Below, one piece after another: positions 1 through 12,916 of a stretch of 64,000 nt of DNA. Within the stretch, counting starts at the first letter, position 1. Each line of letters starts with the position of its first letter. The notes below the pieces were generated by a model. The model saw only the letters and a list, made by a program, of their open reading frames with translations. It ran no database searches and was not told where the DNA came from. Where the stretch lies: assembly GCA_004794655.1 (NCBI GenBank), contig SMMW01000524.1:2611001-2675000 (forward strand), given 5' to 3'. Made by a program: the position numbers and the translations under genes. This stretch comes from Marisa cornuarietis (lineage: Eukaryota > Mollusca > Gastropoda > Architaenioglossa > Ampullariidae).

Positions 1-2586
1 GTAGTTGCATCATAGCACGTTCGATGTTGCTGTCAGGCAGGCGGTCGTATCAGTAGAAACGCTTGCTCATATTTTCACCATTAGGGATACAACTTTTCTC
101 GTAACGTAATTTGAGGCCAATCAGCATTTCTTATAAGTTATTGTACCACATTTATTCTACACCTGTTTTGTTAAAGTGTAAAGTAAAATTTACATTGTTT
201 AAGTGTTTTTACTTGATGGACTTTGGACCCTGTGAGTCATCCTCTCAGAGGATTTATTACAAAAGCACGTCGCGTTGGCTGATCATCAAGCATCGCTTCT
301 CATAGTATTCGATTTGGGTGGTTTCTGTCTTCTCACCGCACTTTGAGAAACCTGCACTCAGGAGGAGGCATGTCGCCCAGTGAAGCAAATCGTCGATGGC
401 GGCGTAACCTAAGGAGAATGTGACGAAGCCTGTGCTCCACAATTCAGAGGGAGGGATTTGCTCAGATGTGCTCAAGAGAACGCCATCTCCTCACCCCATA
501 TGCTCTCTTTCAAGCACTCGCTTCCACGAGGACGCTTTCCGACTAGACGCGTACTTGGTTGAAGGATAACTGACGACTTCGTCTGTGGTTGCCCCTTTGT
601 GATCGAATGCAGTGAGGGGGCTGGTCAGAAGGTGTTCATACGAAAGTGGATGCCGCTTACCTCGCCTTCCATCTGTTCCCCTTTTCAAGCCCACCTCCCA
701 TAAGTTTAAACGGACAAGGAAGGACTAAACAGGACCATCGAGGTCAGATGTAGCTGCCGCATGTTGAGAGTTGTACAGTGGCTGTTGAAACCTGGGAAAG
801 TGTTTTGGTTTAGATGCGTAAGCTGTGAGAGAAACGGGCTCCAAAGCTGTCTAAAGCATGAAACGTAAACAGTATATTTATTGAACTTCATGAAATGATC
901 ATTATGTGTTTTCCATATTTTGCGTTCTGTACTGTAGGTGTCCTCTTGGGTCCAGACGCTAGTCGAGTGTTGTACTTTCAGGAAAAACCCAACTTGACAA
1001 AGATGAGTAGGCCAGAGGCCGTAATTATAAAGCGAGGTTAAGTCGTTGCTCTGAGGCAACATGGGGAATTCAAAGACAAGCGTCTTGTTTCCGAAGTCAT
1101 AAGGCGGTGTCCATACCACTCATGTGTTACCCCAGGAGCCGTAGTTACAAAGCGGGGGTAAAGATGCCCAGGGTTTGGAAAAAACATTAAGTAGTTTTCC
1201 ACGGGAGTCTGAGCATCGCATTGTAAGTAGGAAAATAAGACGTTTTCCCTTGAGTTCCCTATTTTGCCCTGGGGAAACGGTTTACTCTCGCTCCATAACT
1301 ATGGTCCCTGAAGATTAAATTAACAAGTGGGGTAGATAAGTAGGGTTGAAGATAAGCTCGGCAGTGGCAATGTTGCTAGTACGACGGCAGCGAGTTGAGG
1401 AAGATTATCACCAGGTACGTAGCTAAAGGGATGTCCCTGCATCGCTGAAGCCGTCTTAGATCCCTGTCTAGCACCACGGCCCACATTATAAACCGTTAGT
1501 GGACTCGCTGACACCATGTTGAGAGGAAGTGCTGAAGAGGAGGTAATGAAACAAATGTTATCTGGCTTTTATCATGGCTAAGAAAGAAACACCAGCTGTA
1601 TGCAATCTGGTGCTTTTGTTTATATTAGCTGTGGCGTGAACATGAGCTTGAATGCTGTTAGCTAGTGAATGGGCTGTACGTTAAAAGCCATTTTAAAAAC
1701 CCGTAAAAAAAAGTCATGTTCTCTGTGCAGCAGCTTTGACAAGGACTCATAATAATTGAGATGGTACTCTAGAGATTCTAGAGTTACTGAGTTTGCGTGA
1801 TTGTTGTTTACACGTTATTAAAAGAGTTGCCAACAAAACTTTGTTCTCTAAAGTGAGAAAAAACCTGTGTTCTAATAACCAGGTAAAGGCAGATAGTAAG
1901 TATCCCTCTCTGCACCCTTACAGAGATAGGGGTGGGGAAGGGAACCATGCTATGTGTAGTAAGGCAAGTGATATAGAGCTCAAAACCTGTTGTATTTAAG
2001 TTTAAATGGTTTTATCATAACCGTGTTGACCAAGTAGGAAATGACGCGTTGACAATGGCATTAGTGGCTTTCGTATCACGGTCTGTGATGTGTCCCACCA
2101 CTTCAGCAGAACTTATTGATCGTCGACTAGTCTGTATAGTATGTAGTCTGCGAAGCAGCTGTCGGATATTGCTGTTTTACTGCACACAGTTCCATTTCTG
2201 GAACAATGCACAAAGTACACTTTGGATGTAGTGACCACACCTATGACTTGAAGGGCAGAAGAACGACAAAAGAGACCGTAAAGACTTTGTCCATCGTATT
2301 TTATATCTGTTTGTGATCAAACCAATTTTTTATCGTTTCATTGAAAGGTGGGTGTATGCTCACACGCAGGTGTTATTTTAGTCACAGACGTGACGGGCTC
2401 AGCAATCCTTGGGTCTCTCTATGAAATCCTGTGTAGTGCAACTGGCACCTTCGTGCGTATTTAACATGTGCCTGTCTGTGAAGCTGCTTGTATAGTGCCT
2501 CTGGCAACTTCCTGCATATTTAGCAGCTGCCGTCAGTCCTCATGTAGTATAATGCATTGGCAGATGTGGCTGTTAGCGTCGTCGGT
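1..2586. other. Non-coding sequence, nothing recognised
   Basis: All open frames here are short and resemble no family I know. A weak local duplication is visible: about 24 bp at 1019-1042 recurs imperfectly at 1139-1162 (gccgtaattataaagcg versus gccgtagttacaaagcg). Confidence 0.4.
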
Positions 2587-2611
2587 CTGTGTGTGTGTGT
2601 GTGTGTGTGTT
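2587..2611. repeat. (GT)n microsatellite
   Basis: An uninterrupted GT dinucleotide run. Comparable runs occur at about 3345-3362, 4301-4317 and 7160-7189. Confidence 0.9.
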
Positions 2612-2958
2612 GGGATGTTCGTTCGCGCTCTTATGTATGTACAGGTTTCTTCGATACGTGCGGCTGTGTATGAAGGTCCTGCAATCCGGCCATGGCCTCT
2701 TCAGCAAACCCCGCCCACGCACGGTCCTCATGTCCTGCCAGGATTGAACGACGCTCCGAGCGAATCAATGCAAAAGCTTCAGACGGCAGTGTTCTACTGA
2801 TTGATTTTTTTATTTATAGGAGGGGGGGTGGAGAAGTGGCAGTGGAGGGAAATGTTGCGAGTGTCCTGGAGCCTTTTATAAATCTTTGTAACGAACAGAC
2901 GCTTGCCTTCAGTGTCCTGCATCACCTCCCACCTGACATCACAACCCCCACACCCACA

Positions 2959-3128
2959 GGGCGTCCGGTGGCGCAACGGTTAGCGCCTGTCACCAATACA
3001 GTGAGAGTTGCCTGTCGTGGGTTCAGCTCTCCTCTCTGGCACGCTGTGGCATCTGTTTTCAGGACTGGCTGCCTTGATATAACCTTAGTTGCTGACGGCG
3101 TAAAATACCAGTCCCCTCCCCCTTCATT
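2959..3128 (+). repeat. tRNA-derived SINE, family 1, near full length
   Basis: The head has a tRNA-like Pol III promoter: box A TGGCGCAACGG and, about 45 bp on, a box-B-like GGTTCAGCTCTC. The body reads ggcatctgtt..ggctggctgcctt..gatataaccttagttgctg and ends at a C-rich tail. Five other copies in the window share this order, which supports a dispersed family. Open frames on either strand here are by-products of the repeat. Confidence 0.85.
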
Positions 3129-6100
3129 TCTCTGTTTTTCTGAACAGCTTGTATACCCAGTTCTTTGTCCGGAGCGTGAGATTTTGAGGCTCATTTTGTA
3201 CTCGTAGTGAATGCAGTAACTCGACGTATCCCTGTCTTAGGTGACCGACTTCAAAGAGTCTTGTTATCATGATGGTTATGGATAATTATGCCATCTGTTT
3301 AACGCCTTATGCTTTGCGAGGCCTGATTATGGATGGCGCGCGCATGCGTGTGTGTGTGTGTGTGCACACTCCTTGTTAGTGGTTGGTTAACCACGATATA
3401 CTTAATAGTCGGAATATTGCACGTCTGCAACGGTATCGTCAATAGAAATGTGCCTACAAGTTGTTGCATGTGAAGCAGACGGGCGTAAGATAGATTATAC
3501 TGAAGCCTAGAGCTCCACGAGGCTGTACGGATCGGATCAATGGTATTTTGTGCAGAGTGTCTGTGAAGCTAGTCTGGCGAGCAGATCCACCCCAACCCCC
3601 GGTTAGTGGTGGATCTGTGTGCTTCTCTCGTCGTTTTTTAGGATCGAAACGGTGAGTCGTTTGTGCAGTTGCTCAACAGTCGTGCGAGCTAGCGATGACG
3701 AGTCTTCCGCGGAGGGTTTGTGCTGTGAAGTGCGGGACGGACTGGCGCGAGGGGAAGTGCGGTGTACGTGTGGCTGAATCGATTCGGCCATATCGACTTA
3801 ACGCGCCATCTAATTTGCCGGATTTGTTTTGCTCGGGGAGGATTACTTAGAACTGGTTGCAGTGGCAGAAAAATAAGATTGCGCCGTTGCAGATAGGCAG
3901 TGACTGTTGTTGGATGCACCTGTTACTGCGCGTTGGGCGCACGAGCATTGGCCACGTGACGGGTGGCCGGGAACGTGCAGAGACCGGCAGTGGAGCGTAA
4001 GTCACGCTTGTACATATCTTCCTCTCTAGCAGCAACTGATTGACTGGCCAGCTTCAGGTAAGAGGCCGGACGGACGTGCTGATCGGACAGCTGCTTCACA
4101 TCCGGCCCCACTATGAGACGTTTCGTGCAAACTGCATGCGCCATTACTGAGCGACACTCCTACTTGACGACCTCCCCGCTGAAGCAAATCCTTTGAAGGT
4201 AGGGTTACAGCCACGGACGGACCAGCCACGACTGAGTGGGCTGGTGATGATGAATCGGTCACAAATCTAGAGGCTCATCTCTTTCTCTCCCTCTCCACTT
4301 TGTGTGTGTGTGTGTGCTGACGGCTCGTGCGTGTTGATTCTGATTCAGTCCATAATATAGAGCTTTACATCTGAGTGATTCATCATTCATCTTACACTTT
4401 TCAGCCCTTCCTCTCCACTCTAATCCCCCCTCCCTCCCACACAAACCCATGCACCCTGCACAGACTATGCACGGAGAAACTTTACCGGGCGCACGCAAAA
4501 AACAGAAAAGTATATGACTACCACTTCAGTTGCACTTTATTGACTTAGAGATTCGGGTAGAAGGATTAGAAAGCGAAAGCTGTCCAGCCGAGGTGTCAGG
4601 AAGGCTACGTAAATATGTGTGCTTCAGGCTAAAATCTTGCTTTGTATGAGCACGCAGTAATATTCCGTCGTCCCTGTGAATTTCGGCAGCCTCGTCATTC
4701 CATAGTGCGGTATTTGAGTGTGTTTGCAGACTGTAGATAGTACTAAAGCCTGGTCCTGTCGAGTCTAAGGGCAGAACTTTGGGAGTGGGGTGGGAGAAGC
4801 GCTACGGGACGCGAAATGGGTTAGAGACACGATGGGTAGGTGAGAATCGACGCACGAGCAGAACACGCTTGCGAAGAAACTTATCTTACGGCTCCTATGG
4901 CGTGGAGGTTGGGCTGTCCTTCTCTCCCATGCACATGTTGAAAGCGAGTCAGGTAAGAGCAGACGGAGGGAGAGAAGTAGGGCAGAAGGGTGAGGGTGGC
5001 GGAGAGAGTGAGGAGAGGGGAGGGAATGATTGAAGCTGGCTGCATTGTTTCCTGACAGAGCACAGATGCCTGTGCGTGCGGGATGCCGTTTCTTCGTGCC
5101 GGTGCGAGCATGTGCTCGAGGGGATTTACGCCGGCTCCACGCTGTGGGGGTCGCTGCGTAGCGCAGCAGGTGATTGCAGTTCTCTCCTCTTGTCGCGCGG
5201 ACAGCTAGCGTCGTTCCTAAGTTGCACAAGATTCGTTTCCAAGACATTCTTACAACTGGTGTATGTGCACACTCGAGGCGTTGATGTGTATCGGTGAGTT
5301 CGACCTGTTTTGCTTCCTGCCTCCTCTGCCCCAAGATTGAGCGGCGAGGTAGGCGGGCGAGTGGATATTAAGAGAAGATAAAACGCTTGTCATTTTTACT
5401 TCGAAGACATGCGACCAGTCTACTACTGCGTCTCATCATGAGTGGCTTTAGAGTTATTGATGCCTTTGACAGACCGTGCCTTGAAAAGACCATTATTTCT
5501 AGATTCGGGCTTAACGCTCTTTTCTGCATACATGCGTAATTATTCATGCCCGCACATGCTCACACGCACACTCACATCTTGACATCACTTACGCCATTTT
5601 ACTTGTTTAATGCATGTGAATTGAAAAAAATAATTTGTGCATTCTCAGAGGTATCACATATAGTGAATATTTTGATATGTTGGCTGTATAAAGTTTGAGT
5701 CTCGTTCTTGTGTTCTTCTATATATTTGTAACTAATATTAAGAACTTACTTGGTAGTAACCAAAAAAATAAATAAAAGCCCGAACGTGTTTCTTTCTGGG
5801 GAAGAATTTGAGAGAAGGTCATTGCAATGAGTCCATCTAAAGAGTTTATGGGCATACAAATAGCGGAGGGAAGAAAAGAATGTTGGGAGAAGCTTGTACG
5901 CATATTTTACAGTAACATATACGGAATTGAATTCACTTTGAGTTACTGATACATTTGTTGGGTTGGGTTACATAAGCGTTATTTTTTCATACACCAAGCA
6001 GCCCGTGAATATCAGAAGATAAAGGGGCACTGGAGTGTACAGAAAAGATATAAGAACGCCGTCTAGCCCAGGCGTGAACGATCTGTGTGATTGAGAATCT

Positions 6101-6400
6101 TGGAAGGGTATAGTAATCGTGGAATTAATCTTGTTTTTAAAAAAAAGTATGACGGAAATGTTTATCTAAACTTGTTAGGCTCCACCGAAAAGACAGCGCC
6201 AGCACTGCTTTGTGGCGCTTCAGCAGACTGCCGGGACCACAGTATGTTACGGCACTTAACGCGATGTTCTTTCCCAGCCCCGGGCTGCCGACAATGGTTA
6301 CTGCCTAGTGCAAGATCGCCACCTCTCTTCGCGCTACTGCACAGCTCGAGTCAACAACCATATTTGCCTACTCTCCTCCCTTTTGAATTGATTGCGAGTT
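3129..6400. other. Non-coding region with CpG-rich patches
   Basis: No gene is recognised. The stretch 4.77-5.30 kb is purine-rich and CpG-containing. Three donor-like sites stand out (GTAAGAGG at 4058, GTAAGAGC at 4953, GTGAGTTC at 5294) and could end non-coding first exons of a downstream gene. That is a guess without transcript data. Confidence 0.3.
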
Positions 6401-7120
6401 TGCGCTCATAGCTCGAAGGCGCGCGATCGCACGCACTCACGCATGGTGCGCACACGGACACGCTGAAACAGGCGCGCGTGCCCTTTCTACCGAATGCACG
6501 CACGCACGCACGCAGACACATTCGAGTGCCACAGCGCTGACATATTCGCACGCCGGGCCGACACAGTTAATAACTAGTACTCTGGGCACGATCAAACTCG
6601 CTGCATAGAGAAGTAGTTGTGGTGGAATCGGGAACCCCAGCAACGGTAGCGGCGACGAACACAAGGCCAGGCGGGGAGGGCTGGCAAGGCACTCCGGCGC
6701 TTGCCGCTCCTGCCCACAACAGCGACCGGTGCCAGCCGACGAGAAGACGGTGCCGCGGGTACGGTAGCTGTGCGCCGTTGTTGGTGTCGTCGTTGCCGCC
6801 GCCGCCGCCATCGCCATCTGTCTAGCTCCTGTCTGCTCTCGATAATGGTGGTCGCCGAGAGGAGTATGGTGTGTTGAACCCTACAGGACGGCAAGTTTAC
6901 TGGTGTGGAATAAGGTGCTGCTTTCCTCTTCTGCGTTGTTGCTAGTCTTTGGCTGTGAAATGGATACGCTTTACCGCCTGGACGCCAACGGCCGCGCCAC
7001 CATTTTCTCCGCCAGTCGCACGGCAGTGGACGGCACCCTTGCCTGCCGCGGCGTGCCGACGGTTGTCTGAGACGTGCTGGCCTTCGGCTACCGAGACACT
7101 AGAACTACATAGGTGATTAG
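6400..7120. promoter_or_regulatory. CpG-dense patch, candidate promoter/CpG island
   Basis: CpG dinucleotides are frequent here (for example gcgcgcgatcgcacgcac, a CGCA tandem near 6504-6522 and a GCC run near 6793-6811), in contrast to the AT-rich sequence to the right. Such patches often mark transcription starts in invertebrate genomes. No TATA box, initiator or start site could be assigned. Confidence 0.3.
6960..7070 (+). CDS. Short GC3-rich reading frame of unknown nature (36 codons)
   Basis: An ATG opens MDTLYRLDANGRATIFSASR, and the frame continues to a TGA at 7068-7070. After the stop the same frame stays open for 14 more codons (DVLAFGYRDTRTT). About 30 of 36 codons end in G or C, unlike the neighbouring sequence. 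It could be the 5' coding end of a gene, an exon fragment, a remnant of a decayed or transferred gene, or a by-product of local GC richness. I do not recognise the protein. Confidence 0.25.
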   Translation: MDTLYRLDANGRATIFSASRTAVDGTLACRGVPTVV

Positions 7121-7199
7121 GCGTTCGTGAAGGCTTCTTTTATACAGGTGACCGCTTTTCGTGTGTGTGTGTGTGTGTGTTTGTGTGTGAAACATAAAC

Positions 7200-9550
7200 A
7201 AAAAAAAAAACATGACTCTAAAAGTAGTTGGAGAATTACCTCTGCTTCCAAACAAGAGTTGCCTTCGCCCCTATCCCCTCCCACATGCGTAGCATGTGAT
7301 ATTTAGCTTGGACGTTCCAGGTATGGAAGGGATATTGCAGTCTAGTTTATTGCATGAACGATGGCCAGATGGCCGTGAAACGAAAACTGAGTGCTAGAGA
7401 CAAGAGTATTTCGTACCTTTATGTTGATTTATTCATCATTTAAAATGCCTCAGGTTTTAGTTAATAAGTCTTTTAAAAATTTATTAGCAGCTATGTGATG
7501 TTTAAAGTACTCCTGTTAGCTTCTTGTAGCTGTCCGGAAAGTTATATTTTTGGAACGTGTTGGATTTAGTATTTTGAGGGGGTTGTCATTTAGACGCTCT
7601 CATCACAGTGCAGGTGCGTACAACCTGTGACCTTTAACGGGTGAGGGGAGGTTGGCACTGACGTAAATGGTTGCGCTTTCCTCGAAGACCGGCGTTTTTA
7701 ACATTGATCTGCTTGTAGTTGCGTTACGACGGTATGAGGTAATGCTGTAGAGGGCAGGGTATGCAGGGGAAGAAAGGCGAGAGAATGGTGCCTTGGCAAG
7801 GCTGCATCTTTGCCCCACATGACTCAAGGCTTTTTTTCTGGTAATGGTAGTTTTTTTAATACTTTTTCCCGGAGCTCTGCACGAATGAGCCCTCCAGCTG
7901 GCTACAGAGACGTGATAGCACTGCTTGAGTTTGTGATCATTACCTTCGTGTAACCTCTGCGTTAAAAATGTACCTGGTAGGTGTTGTCGAACATAGACAT
8001 CTGCCCCCGCGCACTCAAAATAAATCAGATTAGAACAATAGTGCTCCGGCATTTACATCTTTCAAAAAGATTACCATCGTACCTCCTCAACACCTTATGT
8101 AGGTGTGACGTTATCCCCAAACTGTATTTTAAGAATATCTATGGGAAACTATGAAATTCTCTTCTTTTTTTTAACACATAGGATTTCAGTTAGGGTGCGT
8201 CGCGAGATTAATGTGTTAGAGGAGTAGATTGATAATTGTAAAACAGAAGTATAAGCGCTGTGTCAGTTCAGGTTTTCACTCGCTCTGTATTCCCTCCTCC
8301 AAAGATCCGTTTGGCGACGCGCTTTTGTGGCTTGGAGTTGGAGAAGAAGCCAAGAACACACCAGACTGTTGAGCTGTTTGATACTTGTGATGATTATGGC
8401 TCCTTAAACGAGTGACATCAACATACATGGGCGTACCTCGCTGATTTAAGGCTAAAGTGCGTTGCTGCTGGCCTGTTAAAGGTAACCCACACAGCGGAAT
8501 GTACCCATCAAGGGTCACGCTTGCAGTTTCGTGTTGTACCATTCACTAATCCTTACCCTCAGTAGATCTGTAACGTCAGGTACACCAGTGACGATAATAC
8601 GGTGCAAACGAAATGCGACGCTTGAGCAGTTCATTCTCGCGTGAAGCTCGGTATGTTTGTAAATGCCTGAGGTAATCCTAAGAAAGGTATGAGCCGCCGA
8701 GTAATTGCGCCCAGGTTCGTTCGAAGAATAAAATGTGCTCTGTACTTTCTTTAGCTGTGTTTCTTTAAATATGCTTAGGCCTCGCCATCTGTCTCTCAGG
8801 CTGCTGAATGTAAGCAATGGAGAAAAAGATAAAACAGACTCACACCTGTCATGTTAAAGAATTCTGTTTAAAAGGCTTACCCGAAGACTTTGTGAATCAG
8901 TTTACTTTTAAAAAAATACAGTTTCACTTATCTCTTAGCATGTATCAGAACATCGCTTTGGGGAAATATGACATCACTACTTGTTTATCTTCTGCGAGGG
9001 TTATGGGAAAACATGATGTCGAGGATGGTTTGCCTAGTTGTGAAGATGTGCCTCTTTGATCTTGTTGGAGTGTTGCGGTGTGTAGACATTCGCGGTCTGG
9101 CTGAGTCTTTTATTGTTATTGATGATGGTGGAGGTGAATGAGATGTCTGATAGAGTGTGGCAGTGGTTCTGATACCTTAATTAAATGGTGTAGAGGTGAT
9201 AGCCATCTCTTGCACGCATCTACAAATCGATAGTGGTCATTTCATACGAAATACATCGCATTAAACTGAATGAATCATCGCTGTTGCTCGCAGCGTAAAG
9301 AAGCTGGTGGAAAGAGGGTAGGTTGGAGAGGGACCCAAAATTAAAAAGCGATATTAACCATCTAAGCTCGACATTTTTTACCGTATACAGGTTGTGTACG
9401 GTCTTTATAGGTGTTTAAAACTTTGTACATTTAGGGTGGAAGAAAATGCTTTAAATGTGCTTTTCTTTTTAAGTGAATAGGTCCTTGTCAATTGCAGTCA
9501 CGACCGTATGAAAAATGCTTATTATTAGTGCTTTTGTTTAAATATTGTTT
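7200..9550. other. Non-coding sequence, nothing recognised
   Basis: Only short unconnected frames are present. An A-run lies at 7200-7210. No repeat family, RNA gene or protein domain was recognised. Confidence 0.35.
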
Positions 9551-9554
9551 ACAT

Positions 9555-10510
9555 TATTCTTTTTGCGCTCCACAGTTCAAAGCATGTGGAATCTGTTTAC
9601 AAGGCTGGCTACCTTGCCGTGATATATATATATACAGTAATCCCTCACTTATCGCGGGTGTTCCGTTCCAGGCCCACCCGCGATAAGTGAATTTCCGCGA
9701 AGTAGGGACGCTATACTGTTTTTAGTAGTTATACATTATTTTAAGTCTTTATAAACCCTCCCAACACTCTTATACATAGCCCTTTCTCATTCCCTTAATA
9801 ACTTTTCCCATAAAAATGTTTTAAACTTAAATCTAGATACGTAATTTAAAAAAATTAATATGGGTAGTCACCATTGAAAATACGCCATACAGCTAGAATG
9901 ATAATGATTAATTAGCTTAACAGTACTGATGACGATGGCGATGAAGATGAGATGAATGCCAAGAAGGGCATTAATGCTCTTCTAAAGGCACCACTTCATC
10001 AGGTGGTGCGGTATCTTCGACCGGATGTAACTTCTACTACTTCCTCTAAAGGCATAGGCGTAACAGATCTCTTCGTGCGAGTTATGAACGATTGGGTGGC
10101 ATGGCAGGGCTTGAATAAATTCAGTCTCTAACGAAGTTTCACAAATAACGTACACAACACCGCAGATGAAAACTACGCACACGTGACAGTCGGGCGCTAA
10201 CGGGAAATGGAAGAGCTGAGAGAGGGGGTAGCTGCGCACAGCGAAAGAAAACAAGATGCGACGGTTACTGAGCCAATCAGCGACTGGGAAACATTACTGT
10301 ACAATACGTACTATGTATGTGCAAAAATACTTTAGACGGAGTACCGTAAAAACACACAAAACAGCGAAAATACCGCGATAAATATTTTACATATAATTTT
10401 TTGAAAACCCGCGAAGCACTGAAGCCGCGAAACATGAAGCGCGAAGTGGCGAGGGAACACTGTATAGCCTTAGTTGCTGGCTCAGCTTAAAACGCTAATT
10501 CCTCCCCACC
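9555..10510 (+). repeat. SINE family 1 copy, 5'-truncated and split by a DNA transposon
   Basis: The left part (to 9634) reads gcatgtggaatctgtttac, aaggctggct and ccttgccgtgatata. The right part (from 10465) continues gccttagttgctggctcagc. Removing the element at 9635-10462 and one TA restores the order seen in intact copies (gatatagccttagttg in the copy at 49.77 kb). The tRNA-like head is missing. Confidence 0.8.
9635..10462. mobile_element. pogo/Tigger-like (Tc1-mariner superfamily) non-autonomous DNA transposon
   Basis: The left end CAGTAATCCCTCACTTATCG and the inverted right end CAGTGTTCCCTCGCCACTTC share CAGT, TCCCTC and a CGCG-rich continuation. TA lies directly outside both ends (9633-9634 and 10463-10464), the target duplication of this superfamily. 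The 828-bp interior has no transposase frame, so it is a MITE-like or deleted copy. Assignment to pogo/Tigger rests on the CAGT..TCCCTC..CGCG terminus style. Confidence 0.8.
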
Positions 10511-10616
10511 TTACCTCTTTCCATCTCTTCAGTTCAAAAACTCATCAGAATTTGTCCCGTCAGATTCTAGGGCAGATTGTCGCTATTGTGAAAGGCGTAA
10601 CTGTCACCGTCTCGTG

Positions 10617-10764
10617 TAAAAGAATGGGTTCAACTTAATAGGTAGGTGAGGGTATTTGACAGGATAAAGTTGAAGCAATTAGCGCAGCATGACGATTATG
10701 GTAACCAGCACCGCGTATGCTCCTCACCTCCCTACCCTGGGTCAAACCATTCTTCTCCGTCCTG
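10617..10764. repeat. Foldback repeat, copy 1
   Basis: The left arm (agaatgggttcaac, then taggtaggtgagg) is the imperfect inverse of the right arm (cctcacctccctac, then gggtcaaaccattct). The spacer and right arm match a second copy at 53.25-53.39 kb (tcacctccct, gggttgaaccattct). No target duplication was identified. Confidence 0.6.
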
Positions 10765-12732
10765 AGGAAATGATAATAATAATAATTAAAAAAAAATATG
10801 AATGGATCTAGGACGGAAAATAAAATTCTGTTTGGGGGAGGAGAAGGGCAGCGAAGAAGCACGAGAAAATGGGTAAGAATGAGGAGGACCTACAGTCCTA
10901 CAGGAAGACAGCTCAAACGATAGTAGTGCACATTTTGAACCGATTTGCGACTGTTGGCTGTCACCACCATCGAGGAAGGACTGTTACAATGTTGAGGCTA
11001 TTGAAAGCTTTGCGCAGTGGTGGGTACCATAGCAGGATCAGGTTACTTCGAGGCGTGGTCATTACTAACTGTAAGACGCTTTGAAGATTTTTCTAGGGAG
11101 CTCAGTTGTTTCGAAAAGTGCACTCTTAACACGAAGGCTTGATCAAAAGTTCACACAGACGACCGGACGGCCCAGGTGGGTGACGGGTGAGGGTGACAGG
11201 AGTTTAGATGTGACAAAAGAAAAAAAAAGGCTTGCAGTAAGAGACAGCTATACAGAAAACAATTGGGTGATGGTTTCATACTGTCTGCCATTAGGCTTAA
11301 CATTGGCTGCGTTTCACTGTTGCAGATCATTATTTTGATTTAGTTGTATTGAAGCTGCGCTTTTATTCCCTCCAGCCAATTATAAAATGTGGTTTGCAGA
11401 TTGGGATGGAACCTGTTTTTTTCAGGGCTTTTTAAAAAATTAGAAAGGTACTTAAAGCCTTCTCCTTATGGTATTTTTTTACAAGTAATTTATTTTTTTT
11501 AATTGCTTAACTTATTCTTTAGAACTTGTGGATATTATTTTAAAAAATTGAAATTATCATAATGTGTCGGAAAACTAAAGAAAGGAAGCTCTCTCTCTCT
11601 CATATACACACACAAAGGGAGAAGAGTTCAGGCTTTGTAAACCAAGTATCATGAAAAAAAGGTGGGGTGTCCGGATTTGACCATACTTAGTCACGGAAAA
11701 AGGACGATTCCCACCAATACATTAAGACGACGTTCACTTTGCATGTGGGACCAACAGTGGCAGCAAGAGACAAGGCGGTGAACAGTCATCATGCCTGGAA
11801 GGTGCAGTTTCCGACATCAATGGTTAAAAGAAAAAGATTACTAAGAGTGGATATTGTAGAACAAAAAAGGACAAGCGCAGTGTGGATTTGTATCATTGAA
11901 GATTGCTCCCATGGGTAAAGCTAGTTGAAAAAGTGCGTCTAAAATCAGGAATGAGAAGCGCCATAGAGCTCAAGCAAGGTGTGTGGTGTCGGGCTTCTTC
12001 AGCTCTGATAAGAAAATGGCTAATAAAATTGTGCCCGTGGGTATAGCTTCTTTCATGTATACATCAATAATAAAATCTGTCATAAATGAGATATTGAAGA
12101 TATTGTCTGTGGAAGGCAGATGACCTATAGTTTTATTTGCAGGTTATGAACACGCCCCCGATTGGTCCTTATTAACAGGTTTCCAGTTCCTTAAAAGGTT
12201 TTTTTCAGTGTGGTCAGACTGGTGTGAACCCTGCGTCTAACATTTAACAGTCAAAAGCGCTTTCAGCTTAGCCTTGCCCAGAATGCTGCGTATGACATTC
12301 ATTAATCTGGCGCCATGCGCTTTTTGGGGGCATCTTTTTTCGGACCACTTGTCGCGTGCTTTGGGGCCGTTTTACCTGTTTAACTTGTTCGTTTGGCATT
12401 TTCAAGAACCAGGGTTTTGCCCTCTCTTTTCCGCCTTTGGCATTTCGCGGACTGCTGGGTGCCCGCCATGTTACGCCTTCCACACTCCTCGTTTCAGAAC
12501 TTCGTGCGTGGGTAGTCTCGTAACCTGTCAGCCACCCGCTTTGCACGGGGATTCTAAATATCCGTCTGCGAACTCCTCGTGTCGGCGATGTGGGGTAGAT
12601 CAGTCCATCACCCCGTTTGGTCACGGTGGCTATTGGATTGATTGGGGACTACTCCAGCGAGGTTTTGTAATCAGTAGAGCCCGGAATAGCTGACCTCAGC
12701 ACTAACCCCGACGCAGCAGACCCGTGATATGG
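10765..12732. other. Non-coding sequence, nothing recognised
   Basis: It holds AT-rich stretches, a short CT run near 11590-11602, and a CpG-containing block at about 12.24-12.70 kb with frames open on both strands. None of these frames resembles a family I know. Confidence 0.3.
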
Positions 12733-12916
12733 GATTGGGATTGTTGTTTTACGCCGAGTCAGCAACTAAGGCTATATTACGGTAAGGCACCTAGCCTTGT
12801 AAACAGATGGCACATGCAGAGAAAAGAACAGCGTGCCCGAGACGAGAGCTGAACCCAGGACAGCGAACCTTCACTGTATTGGTGACAGGCGCTAACCGTT
12901 GCGCCACTGGACCACC
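12733..12916 (-). repeat. SINE family 1 copy, minus strand
   Basis: On the minus strand it carries the tRNA-like head with a box A (TGGCGCAACGG is the reverse of ccgttgcgcca), caccaatacagtgaa, gggttcagctctcgtctcgg, and the body gccttagttgctgactcgg. It runs opposite to the 2.96-kb copy and is near full length. Confidence 0.85.

Noticed and set aside
2922..3207. Open frames on both strands over 2.7-3.2 kb, including a minus-strand peptide with ELNPRQATLTVLVTGANRCA
   Set aside because: A nearly identical peptide appears from the SINE copy at 12.8 kb. It is the antisense reading of the SINE head, not a gene.
4765..5334. 189-codon minus-strand frame
   Set aside because: It is an Arg/Ser/Pro-rich composition product of a purine-rich region, with no recognisable domain and overlapping open frames on the + strand.
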